Shown piece by piece: positions 49,518-59,911 of a DNA stretch of 64,000 bases. The stretch spans positions 1 through 64,000 of the forward strand of contig CALUKH010000006.1 of the NCBI GenBank assembly GCA_944321185.1, written 5' to 3'. The stretch is from an uncultured Alistipes sp. Lineage in GTDB: Bacteria > Bacteroidota > Bacteroidia > Bacteroidales > Rikenellaceae. Position numbers and translations under genes: made by a program. Every line of letters starts with the position of its first letter. Within the stretch, counting starts at the first letter, position 1. The notes beneath the pieces are model-generated. The model saw only the letters and a list, made by a program, of their open reading frames with translations, was not told the DNA's origin and did no database searches.

Positions 49518-50795
49518 ATGAAGACCTTTTATGAAAATGCCGAAATCTACCGCGGAGGACACTTCGCGAAGGGGCGTCTGGTCGTGGAAGAGGGGCGTGT
49601 AGTAGCCGATTGCGAGCCGCAGCCGGGTGACCGGCGGGTGGATCTTTCGGGACTGTACCTCGTTCCGGGACTGGTCGACGTGCATGTCCACCTGCGCGAA
49701 CCGGGATTCCCGCAGAAGGAGACCATCGCCACGGGTACGGCCGCCGCAGCCCATGGAGGCTACACGACGGTCTGCTCGATGCCCAACCTGAATCCGGCCC
49801 CCGATACGCCCGAACACCTCGAAGAACAACTCGCGCTGATCCGCCGCGATGCCCTGGTGCGGGTGGTTCCCTACGGTACGATCACCCTCGGACAGCGCGG
49901 CTGCGGCGAACTGGCCGATTTCGAGGCGCTGGCCCCCTACGTGGCGGGCTTCTCGGATGACGGACGCGGCGTGCAGTCGGCCGAACTGATGGAGGAGGCG
50001 ATGCGGCGTGCCGCGGCGGTCCACAAACCGATTGTGGCCCACTGTGAGGTCGACGAACTGCTCCGTGGCGGATATATTCATGACGGTGTCTATTGCCGCG
50101 AGCATGGCCACCGGGGCATCTCGTCGGAGAGCGAGTGGCGGCAGGTCGAGCGCGACATCGCCCTGGCCGAACGCACCGGCTGCCAGTATCACGTCTGCCA
50201 CGTCTCGACCAAAGAGAGCGTCGAACTGGTGCGTCAGGCCAAGGCACGCGGACTGAAGGTGAGCTGCGAGACCGGCCCCCATTACCTGCTGCTCTGCGAC
50301 GAGGATCTGCAGGAGGACGGACGCTTCAAGATGAACCCGCCGCTGCGCAGCCGTGAGGATCGCCAAGCACTGATCGAAGGGATTCAGGACGGCACGATCG
50401 AGGCCATCGCCACGGACCACGCTCCGCATACGGCCGAAGAGAAGTCGCGCGGTCTGGAGCGCAGCGCCATGGGCATCGTCGGTCTGGAGACGGCCTTCCC
50501 GCTGCTGTATACATACCTGGTCAAGCGGGGCGTCCTGACGCTGGAACGCCTCGTGGAGCTGATGTCGGTCCAGCCGCGGCGGCTCTTCTCGCTCGAGGGG
50601 GGCATCGCGACGGGCGACAAGGCCGACTTCACGGTGCTGGATCTCCATGCCCACTATGCCATTGACCCCGCGACGTTCCGCTCGAAGGGCCATGCCACGC
50701 CGTTCGCCGGCTGGGAGGTCGACGGACGTGCGGTGATGACCGTCGTGGACGGCCGCGCGGTTTACGATACGCTGACAACGAATTCAATCAGATAA
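49518..50795 (+). CDS. pyrC: Dihydroorotase
   Basis: 425-aa class I dihydroorotase, third step of UMP synthesis (carbamoyl-aspartate to dihydroorotate). Metal motif LVDVHVHLREPGFPQKET (His-x-His), then AHCEVDE, CHVSTKESVE and IATDHAPHT with the remaining metal His and catalytic Asp. ATG 49518 (MKTFYENAEIYRGG) is chosen because the frame upstream runs through the terminator hairpin. First structural gene of the pyr operon; carA follows at 12 bp. Confidence 0.94.
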   Translation: MKTFYENAEIYRGGHFAKGRLVVEEGRVVADCEPQPGDRRVDLSGLYLVPGLVDVHVHLREPGFPQKETIATGTAAAAHGGYTTVCSMPNLNPAPDTPEHLEEQLALIRRDALVRVVPYGTITLGQRGCGELADFEALAPYVAGFSDDGRGVQSAELMEEAMRRAAAVHKPIVAHCEVDELLRGGYIHDGVYCREHGHRGISSESEWRQVERDIALAERTGCQYHVCHVSTKESVELVRQAKARGLKVSCETGPHYLLLCDEDLQEDGRFKMNPPLRSREDRQALIEGIQDGTIEAIATDHAPHTAEEKSRGLERSAMGIVGLETAFPLLYTYLVKRGVLTLERLVELMSVQPRRLFSLEGGIATGDKADFTVLDLHAHYAIDPATFRSKGHATPFAGWEVDGRAVMTVVDGRAVYDTLTTNSIR

Positions 50796-50807
50796 GGACA
50801 GACAAGG

Positions 50808-51899
50808 ATGAAAGCATTTACGAAAAAGATCGTCCTGGAGGACGGCCGCGAGTTTTACGGATACGGTTTCGGATCCGACCGCGAGGCCATCAACGAGATC
50901 GTCTTCAATACCTCGATGGTGGGGTATCAGGAGATCATGTCCGATCCGTCGTACACGGATCAGATGGTCGTGATGACCTACCCGCTGATCGGCAACTACG
51001 GTATGGCCGACGAGGATTACGAGACCAAGACGCCGACCATCGGCGGAATGATCGTCCGGGAGTACAACGACCTGCCGTCGAACTTCCGCTACACGAAGAC
51101 GCTCAACGAGGTCTTTGAGGAGTATGACATCCCGGCCATCTCGGGCATCGACACCCGGACGCTGACACGCATCATCCGCGACGAGGGCAGCCAGAAGGTG
51201 ATCATCACCGACGCCGCCACGCCCCGCGACGAGGCTCTCGCCCGGCTGCGGGCCTACGAAATGCCCCACGACATGGTTTCGCGCGTGAGCTGCCGGAAAC
51301 GCTGGCTGTCGCGCGTGGCCAACCACAAGTTCGACGTGGTGGCCATCGACTGCGGCATCAAGTACAACATCGTGCGGCAGTTGAACCACGTGGGTTGCAA
51401 CGTCACGGTGATGCCCTACAACTCGACGCTGGAGGAGATCCTTGCCTTCCATCCCGACGGAATCCTCTTCTCGAACGGCCCCGGCAACCCGGAGGACGTA
51501 CAGCCGGTCATCGAACTGATCCGCCGGCTGCGGGGACGCCTGCCGCTCTTCGGCATCTGCATGGGCCATCAGCTGATCTCGCTGGCCTACGGCGCGCGGA
51601 CCTTCAAGATGAAGTTCGGCCACCGCGGCGCCAACCACCCGGTCAAGAACCTGCAGACGGGCAAGATCGAGATCACGAGCCAGAACCACAGCTATGCCGT
51701 GGACATCGATTCGCTGAAGGGTACGGGGCTGACCCTTACGCATGTGAACCTGCTGGACGGTACGGCCGAAGGCGTGGAGTGCGCCGAGGAGCGGGTCTTC
51801 TCGACACAGTATCACCCGGAGAGCGCCGCAGGTCCCCAGGACAGCACCTATCTGTTCAATAAGTTCACCAAAATCATGGAGGAGTACAAAAATGCCTAA
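50808..51899 (+). CDS. carA: Carbamoyl-phosphate synthase small (glutaminase) subunit
   Basis: 363 aa. Hydrolyses glutamine and channels ammonia to CarB. N-terminal CarA domain ([40 protein letters not shown]), then the class I glutamine amidotransferase: [17 protein letters not shown] with nucleophile Cys (about 246), and [15 protein letters not shown] with the catalytic His-x-Glu. Overlaps carB by 8 bp. Its place inside the pyr operon suggests this copy mainly serves pyrimidine synthesis. Confidence 0.97.
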   Translation: MKAFTKKIVLEDGREFYGYGFGSDREAINEIVFNTSMVGYQEIMSDPSYTDQMVVMTYPLIGNYGMADEDYETKTPTIGGMIVREYNDLPSNFRYTKTLNEVFEEYDIPAISGIDTRTLTRIIRDEGSQKVIITDAATPRDEALARLRAYEMPHDMVSRVSCRKRWLSRVANHKFDVVAIDCGIKYNIVRQLNHVGCNVTVMPYNSTLEEILAFHPDGILFSNGPGNPEDVQPVIELIRRLRGRLPLFGICMGHQLISLAYGARTFKMKFGHRGANHPVKNLQTGKIEITSQNHSYAVDIDSLKGTGLTLTHVNLLDGTAEGVECAEERVFSTQYHPESAAGPQDSTYLFNKFTKIMEEYKNA

Positions 51900-54800
51900 G
51901 AGAAAAGATATCAAGAAGGTGATGGTGATCGGGTCGGGCCCGATCGTGATCGGTCAGGCCGCGGAGTTCGACTACGCGGGCACGCAGGCCTGTCTGGCCC
52001 TCAAGGAGGAGGGATACGAGGTGATTCTGGCCAACTCGAACCCCGCCACGATCATGACCGATACGCACATTGCGGACAAGGTCTACATGGAGCCGCTGAC
52101 GCTGGAGTACGTCGCCAAGATCATCCGCTACGAGCGTCCCGACGCTATTGTTCCGGGACTGGGCGGACAGACGGGTCTGAATCTGGCGGTGCAGCTGGCC
52201 AAGAAGGGCATTCTGAAGGAGTGCCAGGTGGAGATCCTGGGTACGTCGTTCGATTCGATCGAGCGGGCCGAGGACCGCGAACTCTTCAAGGAGCTGTGCC
52301 AGTCGCTGGGCGAACCGGTACTCCCGTCGGAGGTGGCCTCGTCGGTGGACGAGGCGGTGGAGATTGCCGCCAAGATCGGCTATCCGGTGGTGCTGCGTCC
52401 GGCCTTCACGCTGGGCGGTACGGGCGGCGGCTTTGCCGACGATGAGGCGCAGCTGCGCGAAATGATGCGCCATGCCCTGTCGCTCTCGCCCGTACATCAG
52501 GTGCTTGTCGAGAAGAGTATCAAGGGATACAAGGAGATCGAGTTCGAGGTGATGCGCGACCACAACGATACGGCCATCAGCATCTGCTGCATGGAGAACA
52601 TCGATCCGGTGGGCATCCATACGGGCGACTCGATCGTCGTGGCCCCGAGCCAGACGCTGACCAACAAGGAGTTCCAGATGCTGCGCGACTCGGCGCTGAA
52701 GATCATCCGTGCGCTGAAGATCGAGGGCGGCTGCAACGTGCAGTTCGCACTGGATCCGCTGTCGTTCAAATACTTCCTCATTGAGGTGAACCCGCGTGTG
52801 TCGCGATCGTCGGCCCTGGCCTCGAAGGCCTCGGGATACCCGATTGCCCGCGTGAGTGCGAAGATCGCCGTGGGGCTGACGCTCGACGAAATCCGCATCG
52901 CCAATACGCCGGCCTCGTTCGAGCCGACGCTGGACTACGTGGTGACGAAGATCGCCCGCTTCCCGTTCGACAAGTTCTCCGATGCCTCGAACAAGCTCGG
53001 CACGCAGATGAAGGCTACGGGCGAGGTGATGTCGATCGGCCGCACGATGGAGGAGTCGCTCCTGAAGGCCGTCCGCTCGCTCGAGACGGGCGTCTGCCAC
53101 ATCTACCACAAGAAGTTCGATTCGTGGTCGAACGACGACCTGCTCGACTACATCAAGATCGGTACGGACGACCGTCTGTACGCCATCGCACAGCTGATCC
53201 GCGGCGGAGTCGACCTGGCGCTGATCTACGACAAGACGAAGATCGACATGTTCTTCCTCGAGAAGTTCAAGAACATCGTCGAGTTCGAGAAGGTGATCCG
53301 CGCCCATCCGATGGACGTCGAGACGCTGCGCGACGCCAAGCGCATGGGCTTCAGCGACAAGTATATCGGTCAGCTGTGGGGCCTTTCGCAGCATGAGATG
53401 TACCGTCTTCGCGAGAAGCACGATATCTTCCCCGTCTACAAGATGATCGATACGTGCGCCAGCGAATTCGACTCCTACGTGCCCTACTTCTACTCGACCT
53501 ACGAGCAGGAGAACGAGTCGAAGGTGAGCGACAAGAAGAAGATCATCGTGCTGGGTTCGGGCCCGATCCGCATCGGACAGGGCGTCGAGTTCGACTACTC
53601 GACGGTGCACGCCATCTGGTCGATCCGCGAGGCGGGCTACGAGGCCATCATCATCAACAACAACCCGGAGACCGTCTCGACCGACTACACGACCAGCGAC
53701 AAACTCTACTTCGAACCGCTGACGGTCGAGGATGTGATGAACGTCATCCACCTGGAGCATCCGGAAGCCATCGTGGTGTCGCTCGGCGGACAGACGGCCA
53801 TCAACCTGGCCGAACCGCTGGCCGAGCTGGGCGTGCCGATCATCGGCACGGACTGCGAGGCGATCCGCAATGCCGAGGATCGCGGCTGCTTCGAGCGCAT
53901 CATGGAGGAGCTGGGCATCCCGCAGCCGGAGGCCGAGGCCGTGACGGACATCGAAGCCGGCGTACGGGCGGCGGCACGGATCGGTTATCCGGTGCTGGTG
54001 CGTCCGAGCTACGTGCTGGGCGGCCGCGCCATGCAGATCGTCTCGAACGAGGAGCGGCTGCGCCACTACCTGCAGACGGCCGTGGAGGTGAACGTCGACC
54101 AACCGGTGCTGGTCGACCGCTACATCCTGGGCAAGGAGCTCGAGGTTGATGCCATCTGCGACGGAAAGGATGTCTTCATCCCGGGCATCATGGAGCATGT
54201 CGAGCATACGGGTATCCACTCGGGCGACTCGATCAGCGTCTATCCGACCTTCAGCGTCAGCCAGCGGGCCAAGGACAAGATCATCGACTACACGGTGCGG
54301 CTGGGTCTGCGGATCGGCATCGTGGGTCTGTACAACATCCAGTTCATCGTGGCGGGCGACGACGACGTCTATGTCATCGAGGTCAACCCGCGCTCGTCGC
54401 GTACGGTACCGTTCCTCTCGAAGTCGACCGGCGTGCCGATGGCCCACATCGCCACGCAGGTGATCCTGGGCAAGTCGCTGCGCGAGTTGGGTTACAGCGA
54501 GGTCTACGGCCATGAGAAGGATCGCTGGTATGTGAAGGCTCCGGCCTTCTCGTTCGCGAAGATCCGCGGCATGGATTCCTACCTTTCGCCGGAGATGAAG
54601 TCGACGGGCGAGGCGATCGGCTACGACGACAAGCTGACGCGGGCGCTCTACAAGGCGCTGCAGGCCACGGGCATGCACGTCTCGAACTACGGAACGATCT
54701 TCGTGACGATCGCCGATCAGGACAAGCCGCAGGCGCTGCCGCTCGTCAGACGCTTCTACGACCTGGGCTTCAACATCGAGGCGACGACCGGCACGGCAGA

Positions 54801-55074
54801 GTTCCTGCGCGAGCACGGCATCCGCACGCGTACGCGCCGCAAGCTGAACGAGGGCAGCACCGAGATCATCGATGCCCTGCGTCAGGGACATATCAGTTAC
54901 GTCATCAATACGATCGACATCAACCAGCACAACACGCGCCTGGACGGTTATGAGATCCGCCGCACGGCCGTCGAGAACAACGTGACGGTCTTCACGGCAC
55001 TCGAGACGGTGAAGGTGCTGCTGGACGTGCTGGAGGAGATCACGCTGCGGGTCTCGACGATCGATGCAAAATAG
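51892..55074 (+). CDS. carB: Carbamoyl-phosphate synthase large subunit
   Basis: 1060 aa with two homologous ATP-grasp halves: [20 protein letters not shown] at the start and [20 protein letters not shown] at about 548, each with its own [10 protein letters not shown] / [10 protein letters not shown] motif. C-terminal allosteric (MGS-like) domain from about 930 ([20 protein letters not shown]) with the end [16 protein letters not shown]. Complete and normal length. Uses ammonia from CarA, bicarbonate and two ATP. Confidence 0.98.
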   Translation: MPKRKDIKKVMVIGSGPIVIGQAAEFDYAGTQACLALKEEGYEVILANSNPATIMTDTHIADKVYMEPLTLEYVAKIIRYERPDAIVPGLGGQTGLNLAVQLAKKGILKECQVEILGTSFDSIERAEDRELFKELCQSLGEPVLPSEVASSVDEAVEIAAKIGYPVVLRPAFTLGGTGGGFADDEAQLREMMRHALSLSPVHQVLVEKSIKGYKEIEFEVMRDHNDTAISICCMENIDPVGIHTGDSIVVAPSQTLTNKEFQMLRDSALKIIRALKIEGGCNVQFALDPLSFKYFLIEVNPRVSRSSALASKASGYPIARVSAKIAVGLTLDEIRIANTPASFEPTLDYVVTKIARFPFDKFSDASNKLGTQMKATGEVMSIGRTMEESLLKAVRSLETGVCHIYHKKFDSWSNDDLLDYIKIGTDDRLYAIAQLIRGGVDLALIYDKTKIDMFFLEKFKNIVEFEKVIRAHPMDVETLRDAKRMGFSDKYIGQLWGLSQHEMYRLREKHDIFPVYKMIDTCASEFDSYVPYFYSTYEQENESKVSDKKKIIVLGSGPIRIGQGVEFDYSTVHAIWSIREAGYEAIIINNNPETVSTDYTTSDKLYFEPLTVEDVMNVIHLEHPEAIVVSLGGQTAINLAEPLAELGVPIIGTDCEAIRNAEDRGCFERIMEELGIPQPEAEAVTDIEAGVRAAARIGYPVLVRPSYVLGGRAMQIVSNEERLRHYLQTAVEVNVDQPVLVDRYILGKELEVDAICDGKDVFIPGIMEHVEHTGIHSGDSISVYPTFSVSQRAKDKIIDYTVRLGLRIGIVGLYNIQFIVAGDDDVYVIEVNPRSSRTVPFLSKSTGVPMAHIATQVILGKSLRELGYSEVYGHEKDRWYVKAPAFSFAKIRGMDSYLSPEMKSTGEAIGYDDKLTRALYKALQATGMHVSNYGTIFVTIADQDKPQALPLVRRFYDLGFNIEATTGTAEFLREHGIRTRTRRKLNEGSTEIIDALRQGHISYVINTIDINQHNTRLDGYEIRRTAVENNVTVFTALETVKVLLDVLEEITLRVSTIDAK

Positions 55075-55089
55075 CGGGACCTGGAAGCG

Positions 55090-55830
55090 ATGTACAAGAA
55101 GGGAATCTATCGCATCGAGGCGAACGAACGGCTGACGGAGACGGTCTGGCGCATGACGCTGACGGGCGACACGCAGTGGATCACGGCTCCCGGACAGTTC
55201 GTCAACATCGCCCTCGAAGGCAAATACCTGCGTCGTCCGATCTCGGTGTGCGACTGGGACGAGGAACGGATCGTGCTGATCTACAAGGTAGTCGGCGAGG
55301 GTACGGCGCAGATGAGCCGCATGAAGGCCGGTGAGGAGCTCGACCTGCTGACGGGGCTCGGAAACGGCTTCTCGACGCGCAACGACGCCCGCCGGCCGCT
55401 GCTGGTGGGTGGCGGCGTGGGGGTGCCTCCCCTCTACGGACTGGCGCGGCAGCTGCTCGCGGCGGGCAAACCCGTCGAGGTGGTGCTGGGCTTCAACACC
55501 GAAAAGGAGATCTTCTATGAGGAGGAGTTTCGGCAGCTGGGCTGCGGTGTCACGGTGGCGACGGCCGACGGTTCGCGCGGCGTCAAGGGCTTCGTGACGA
55601 CGGCCATCGCCGAGACCGGACTGAAATTCGACTATTTCTACGCCTGCGGACCGCTGCCGATGCTCCATGCGCTCTACAACGCCGTGGAGCAGGACGGTCA
55701 GCTGTCGTTCGAGGAGCGCATGGGGTGCGGATTCGGCGCCTGCATGGGCTGCTCGTGCAAAACCAAGTACGGCAACAAGCGCATCTGCAAGGAGGGCCCC
55801 GTACTGGAGAAAGGAGAGATCATATGGTAG
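55090..55830 (+). CDS. pyrK: Dihydroorotate dehydrogenase electron-transfer subunit
   Basis: 246 aa. FAD domain (RRPISVCDWDEERIVLIYKV with the R-x-Y/x-S-type FAD site, EELDLLTGLGNGFS), NAD-binding domain (LLVGGGVGVPPLYGLARQLL) and C-terminal [2Fe-2S] cluster in CGFGACMGCSCKT...RICKEGP. Pairs with PyrD as a class 1B dehydrogenase that uses NAD+ as acceptor, which suits an anaerobe. Overlaps pyrD by 7 bp. Confidence 0.95.
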   Translation: MYKKGIYRIEANERLTETVWRMTLTGDTQWITAPGQFVNIALEGKYLRRPISVCDWDEERIVLIYKVVGEGTAQMSRMKAGEELDLLTGLGNGFSTRNDARRPLLVGGGVGVPPLYGLARQLLAAGKPVEVVLGFNTEKEIFYEEEFRQLGCGVTVATADGSRGVKGFVTTAIAETGLKFDYFYACGPLPMLHALYNAVEQDGQLSFEERMGCGFGACMGCSCKTKYGNKRICKEGPVLEKGEIIW

Positions 55831-56771
55831 AGAAACAGATCGCACAGAGCGAAACCACGCCGGGAATCGATACTTCTGTCGAGTTGTGCGGCCTGCGGCT
55901 GGACAATCCGGTCGTACCGGCCAGCGGCACGTTCGGCTACGGCAACGAATTCAAGGATTTCTACGACATCAACATCCTCGGGTCGTTCTCGTTCAAGGGG
56001 ACGACGCGCGAGCCGCGCTTCGGCAACCCCACGCCCCGCATCGCCGAGTGTACGGCGGGCATGATCAACGCCGTGGGGCTTCAGAACCCGGGCATCGATG
56101 CCGTGATCCGTCAGGAGTTGCCGCGTCTGCGGAGCTTCTTCCGCAAGCCGGTGATCGCCAACATCTCGGGCTTCTCGGTCGAGGAGTATGCCTACTGCTG
56201 CGAGCGGATCGACAAGCAGGAGCAGGTTGGAATCATCGAGGTGAATGTCTCGTGCCCGAACGTGCGCCACGGCGGCATGTCGTTCGGTACGAGCCCCGAG
56301 GCGGCTGCCGAGGTGACGCGTGCCGTGAAGGCCGTGACCACCAAACCGGTCTTCATCAAACTCTCGCCCAACGTCACGGACATCGTCGCCATCGCCCGGG
56401 CCTGTGAGGAGGCGGGTGCCGACGGCATCTCGCTGATCAACACGGTGCTGGGCATGCGTATCGACGTGGCGCGCCGGCGTGCGGTGATCGCCAATACGAT
56501 GGGCGGATTTTCGGGCCCGGCGATCTTCCCGCTGGCCGTGCGGATGGTCTACCAGGTGGCCCGCGCCTGCCGGATTCCGGTCATGGGTTGCGGCGGCGTG
56601 CAGTCGGCGCGCGACGTGATCGAGATGATGATGGCCGGCGCCACGGCCGTGCAGGTCGGCGCCGCCAACCTGGTGAATCCCTACGCCTCGAAGGAGATTG
56701 TCGAGGCCCTGCCCGGCGAGATGCGCCGCCTGGGTATCGAACGTTTGTCGGATATTATCGGAATAGCTTGA
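55824..56771 (+). CDS. pyrD: Dihydroorotate dehydrogenase, class 1B catalytic subunit
   Basis: 315 aa from ATG 55824 ([20 protein letters not shown]). FMN barrel with [38 protein letters not shown], the catalytic-loop Cys in [12 protein letters not shown] (Cys rather than Ser, as in class 1), and the phosphate-site end [20 protein letters not shown]. The presence of pyrK just upstream supports class 1B. Confidence 0.95.
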   Translation: MVEKQIAQSETTPGIDTSVELCGLRLDNPVVPASGTFGYGNEFKDFYDINILGSFSFKGTTREPRFGNPTPRIAECTAGMINAVGLQNPGIDAVIRQELPRLRSFFRKPVIANISGFSVEEYAYCCERIDKQEQVGIIEVNVSCPNVRHGGMSFGTSPEAAAEVTRAVKAVTTKPVFIKLSPNVTDIVAIARACEEAGADGISLINTVLGMRIDVARRRAVIANTMGGFSGPAIFPLAVRMVYQVARACRIPVMGCGGVQSARDVIEMMMAGATAVQVGAANLVNPYASKEIVEALPGEMRRLGIERLSDIIGIA

Positions 56772-56779
56772 AAAACAAT

Positions 56780-57484
56780 ATGGAACGAGACGTAATCATC
56801 GCCTGCGACTTCAAGTCCGCAGAAGACACCTTTCGCTTCCTCGACCTCTTCCGGGACGAGGCGCGCAAACCCTTTCTGAAGATCGGCATGGAGCTCTTCT
56901 ACGCCGAGGGCCCGTCGATCGTACGGGAGATCAAGCGCCGCGGGCACAAGATCTTCCTCGATCTGAAGCTTCACGACATCCCCAACACGGTGAAGAAGGC
57001 GATGGCGGTGCTGTCGCGACTGGATGTGGACATGTGCAACGTCCATGCCGCCGGTACGATCGAGATGATGCGTGCGGCCCGCGAGGGGCTGACGCGCGAG
57101 GACGGCACGCGTCCGCTGCTGATCGCCGTGACGCAGCTCACTTCGACCAGCGAGGAGCGCATGCAGCGCGAACTGTTGATCGGCGCCTCGATCAACGACA
57201 CGATCGTCCACTATGCACGCAACACGCGCGAGGCGGGTCTGGACGGTGTGGTCTGCTCGCCGCTCGAGGCGGGAATGGTCCACGAGGCGTGCGGCCGTGA
57301 TTTCCTGACCGTTACGCCGGGCGTTCGCTTCGCCGACGGTGACGTGGCCGACCAGGTGCGCGTGACGACCCCGGCCCGGGCCCGCGAAATCGGCTCGGAC
57401 TTCATCGTCGTCGGACGCCCGATCACGGCGGCGCCGGATCCCGTGGCGGCCTACCATCGCTGCGTGGCCGAATTCGTGGGTTGA
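56780..57484 (+). CDS. pyrF: Orotidine-5'-phosphate decarboxylase
   Basis: 234 aa, the short bacterial type. The catalytic Lys-Asp array is [13 protein letters not shown] (D-x-K-x-x-D-I-P), with MELFYAEGP before it and a C-terminal phosphate loop [20 protein letters not shown] and [15 protein letters not shown] 56780 lies 8 bp after pyrD. Last chemical step to UMP. Confidence 0.95.
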   Translation: MERDVIIACDFKSAEDTFRFLDLFRDEARKPFLKIGMELFYAEGPSIVREIKRRGHKIFLDLKLHDIPNTVKKAMAVLSRLDVDMCNVHAAGTIEMMRAAREGLTREDGTRPLLIAVTQLTSTSEERMQRELLIGASINDTIVHYARNTREAGLDGVVCSPLEAGMVHEACGRDFLTVTPGVRFADGDVADQVRVTTPARAREIGSDFIVVGRPITAAPDPVAAYHRCVAEFVG

Positions 57485-57553
57485 CGGTGGCGGCGAAGTC
57501 CGTTGCGGCGGGCTTTTTGATGCGTGACCGTGTATGAAAAAAGACGAAAAAAC

Positions 57554-57811
57554 ATGAAACCCGTAAAATTGTTCTATCTGAAGACGTGCCCCTTCTGCAA
57601 GAAGGCGTTGCGTTACATCGAAGAGGCCAAGAAGGCCCATCCGGAGCTGGCACCCGTTGAGATCGAGATGATCGAGGAGTCGGAGGAGCCCGACGTGGCC
57701 GATCAGTATGATTACTACTACGTGCCGACCTTCTACGTCGACGGCGTGAAGGTTCACGAAGGGGGCATCTATCCCGACGAGGTGGAGAAGATCCTGCGTC
57801 AGGCCCTCTAA
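57554..57811 (+). CDS. Glutaredoxin-like small thioredoxin-fold protein
   Basis: 85 aa (MKPVKLFYLKTCPFCKKALR) with the active-site C-P-F-C at residues 12-15, the cis-Pro loop YYVPTFYVDGVKVHEGG, and a C-terminal helix. A longer frame starts at 57524 but ATG 57554 gives the normal beginning. It lies inside the pyr operon between pyrF and pyrE. Possible roles are thiol upkeep of the Fe-S or Cys-dependent pyr enzymes or an unrelated redox task; this is not shown by sequence. The Tyr-rich segment DQYDYYYVPT is unusual. Confidence 0.85.
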   Translation: MKPVKLFYLKTCPFCKKALRYIEEAKKAHPELAPVEIEMIEESEEPDVADQYDYYYVPTFYVDGVKVHEGGIYPDEVEKILRQAL

Positions 57812-57827
57812 TAGGGGCGGCCGGTCG

Positions 57828-57865
57828 GCGGATGTCAAACGGGGCCGGGTGCGGATGTCAAACGG
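57828..57865. repeat. Two copies of a 15-bp motif with 23-bp period in the grx-pyrE gap
   Basis: GCGGATGTCAAACGG occurs at 57828-57842 and 57851-57865. The gap also holds GGGCCGG-type runs similar to other intergenic repeats in this window. It has the same 23-bp period as the array after pyrB. Confidence 0.75.
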
Positions 57866-57926
57866 CTCCGGGCGTGCGGCCGGGCAAGCATGAGAACAAA
57901 CAGAAAAAGAGCAGCATAAAAAAATT

Positions 57927-58559
57927 ATGGAAAAAGCTATTGCAAAGGATTTGCTGTCGATCGGTGCGGTCTTCCTGCGCCCCGAACAGCCGTTTACGTG
58001 GGCCAGCGGTATCAAGAGCCCGATCTATTGCGACAACCGTCTGACGCTGACGGCTCCCGAGGTGCGCAAGCACGTCGAGGCGGGGCTGGCGGAGATCGTC
58101 CGCACGAAATACCCCGAGGCCGAGGTGCTGATGGGGACCTCGACGGCCGGCATCGCCCATGCCGCCATCACGGCGACGATCCTCGATCTGCCGATGGGCT
58201 ACGTCCGCTCGGGATCGAAGGATCACGGCCGCGGCAACCAGATCGAAGGCCGTCTGGAGAAGGGCCAGAAGGTTGTCGTCATCGAGGATCTGATCTCGAC
58301 GGCCGGATCGTGCATCGAGGTGGTCAATGCCCTGCGTGAGGCCGGAGCCGAGGTGCTGGGCGTGGCGTCGATCTTCACCTACGGGATGAAGAAGGGGCTG
58401 GACCGCCTGCGCGAGGCCAACGTCGTGAACTACAGCCTCTCGAATCTCGACGCACTGGTCGAGGTGGCCGCCGAGGAGGGATACATCAAGCCCGAGGACA
58501 AGGAGCGTCTGCTGAAGTTCCGCGACAATCCGTCGGACGAATCGTGGATGAAACACTAA
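57927..58559 (+). CDS. pyrE: Orotate phosphoribosyltransferase
   Basis: 210 aa. PRPP-binding motif [20 protein letters not shown] (the V-V-x-I-E-D-x-x-x-T-G/A-x-S pattern) at about 112-131, plus [20 protein letters not shown] and the flexible-loop region [15 protein letters not shown]. Attaches ribose-phosphate to orotate. Ends SDESWMKH. pyrB follows at 13 bp. Confidence 0.95.
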   Translation: MEKAIAKDLLSIGAVFLRPEQPFTWASGIKSPIYCDNRLTLTAPEVRKHVEAGLAEIVRTKYPEAEVLMGTSTAGIAHAAITATILDLPMGYVRSGSKDHGRGNQIEGRLEKGQKVVVIEDLISTAGSCIEVVNALREAGAEVLGVASIFTYGMKKGLDRLREANVVNYSLSNLDALVEVAAEEGYIKPEDKERLLKFRDNPSDESWMKH

Positions 58560-58572
58560 ATCGCACATAACC

Positions 58573-59658
58573 ATGCGACATCTGATCGATCCTACCGATC
58601 TGACGGTCCAGGAGACCGAACAGATCGTGGCCCTGGCCGAAGACATCATCGCCAACCGGGCCAAGTACAGCGAAGCCTGCAAGGGAAAGAAACTGGCTAC
58701 GCTCTTCTACGAACCCTCGACGCGTACGCGGTTGAGCTTCACCTCGGCGATGCTCGAACTGGGCGGCCAGGTCATCGGCTTCTCGGACGCCAACTCGTCA
58801 TCGGTATCGAAGGGTGAAACGGTGGCCGACACGGTTCGCGTGATCCGCTGCTTCGCCGACATCATCGCCATGCGCCACTTCAAGGAGGGGGCGCCGCTCG
58901 TGGCGTCGCAGTACGCCGGAATTCCGGTCATCAACGCCGGCGACGGCAGCCACTCGCATCCGACGCAGACCCTGACCGACCTGTTGACGATCAAGCGCGA
59001 AAAGGGACGTTTCGACCACATGACGATCGGCTTCTGCGGCGACCTGAAGTTCGGACGTACGGTTCACTCGCTCATCAAGGCGCTGTCGCGCTACGAGGGG
59101 ATCAACGTCATCCTGATCTCGCCCGAGGAGCTGCGTCTGCCCGACTACATGCTGCAGGAGATGCAGGCCAACTCGCGCATTACGTTCCGCGAGGTGCGCA
59201 CGATGGAGGAGGTGATGCCCGAGCTGGACATCCTCTACATGACGCGCGTGCAGAAGGAGCGCTTCCTCGACGAGGAGGAGTTCGACCGCGTGAAGAACAG
59301 CTTCGTGCTCAACCCCGAGAAGCTGCGCACGGCCCGCAAGGATATGATCATCCTCCATCCGCTGCCGCGTGTGAACGAGATCACGCGTGCGGTGGACAAC
59401 GATCCGCGGGCCGCCTATTTCCGCCAGGTGGAGAACGGCAAGTTCGTACGTATGGCGTTGATTCTGACGCTGCTGCGCTGGGCCGACGAGAACAAGCCCT
59501 TTGCCCATACGCCGGTCTTCAACGAGGAGTACATCGTCAACGAACTGGTCTGCCCGAACCGTCGCTGCATCTCGGCCACAGAGGATGTCGATCAGTTGTT
59601 CCGGCGGATGCCCGACGGCACGTGCCGCTGCGCCTATTGCGAGGCCAAGGCCCGTTAG
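58573..59658 (+). CDS. pyrB: Aspartate carbamoyltransferase with C-terminal PyrI-like zinc domain
   Basis: 361 aa, about 50 longer than the usual PyrB catalytic chain. The catalytic part (1-310) is complete: carbamoyl-phosphate motif [56 protein letters not shown] and HPLPRVNEI. After residue about 315 comes [20 protein letters not shown] and ends with [12 protein letters not shown]. The four cysteines (C-X4-C, then C-X2-C 20 residues on) and the sequence L-V-C-P-N-x-x-C-I-S strongly resemble the zinc domain of E. coli PyrI, which contacts the catalytic chain. The nucleotide-binding part of PyrI is absent and no separate pyrI follows. Last gene of the pyr operon. Confidence 0.93.
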   Translation: MRHLIDPTDLTVQETEQIVALAEDIIANRAKYSEACKGKKLATLFYEPSTRTRLSFTSAMLELGGQVIGFSDANSSSVSKGETVADTVRVIRCFADIIAMRHFKEGAPLVASQYAGIPVINAGDGSHSHPTQTLTDLLTIKREKGRFDHMTIGFCGDLKFGRTVHSLIKALSRYEGINVILISPEELRLPDYMLQEMQANSRITFREVRTMEEVMPELDILYMTRVQKERFLDEEEFDRVKNSFVLNPEKLRTARKDMIILHPLPRVNEITRAVDNDPRAAYFRQVENGKFVRMALILTLLRWADENKPFAHTPVFNEEYIVNELVCPNRRCISATEDVDQLFRRMPDGTCRCAYCEAKAR

Positions 59659-59692
59659 GACGGCGTGGGGGCCCCGGGAGATTGCCCGCAGA

Positions 59693-59784
59693 GGTTGGCT
59701 GGAAGGTTGCCGGAGGGTTGGCTGGAAGGTCGTCGGAAGGTTGGCTGGAAGGTCGTCGGAAGGTTGGCCGGGAGGTCGTCGGAA
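59693..59784. repeat. Four tandem copies of a 23-bp unit after pyrB
   Basis: Units begin at 59693, 59716, 59739 and 59762, each starting GGTTGGCTGGAAGGT or a close variant. Units two and three are identical. No spacers are present, so it is not CRISPR. It lies between the pyrB stop and the pur promoter. Confidence 0.92.
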
Positions 59785-59867
59785 GAGCCTGACGCCAGGG
59801 TCGGACGATTGTCGATAAAATGTCGATAGAATCTCCCCGGGAATTTTGAAAGTCGGTCGAAAAACGT

Positions 59868-59875
59868 TACTTTTG
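59868..59875 (+). promoter_or_regulatory. Promoter -7 box of the pur operon
   Basis: TACTTTTG with TTTTG whose TTG is 19 bp upstream (near 59846-59848), a full consensus promoter. The leader ORF begins 36 bp downstream. Confidence 0.75.
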
Positions 59876-59911
59876 TAACGCTATTTTAACAACATAGTTA
59901 GGTTAAACTCG

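Noticed and set aside
59693..59784. Possible CRISPR array.
   Set aside because: The 23-bp units are directly adjacent with no spacers, and no cas gene is in the window.
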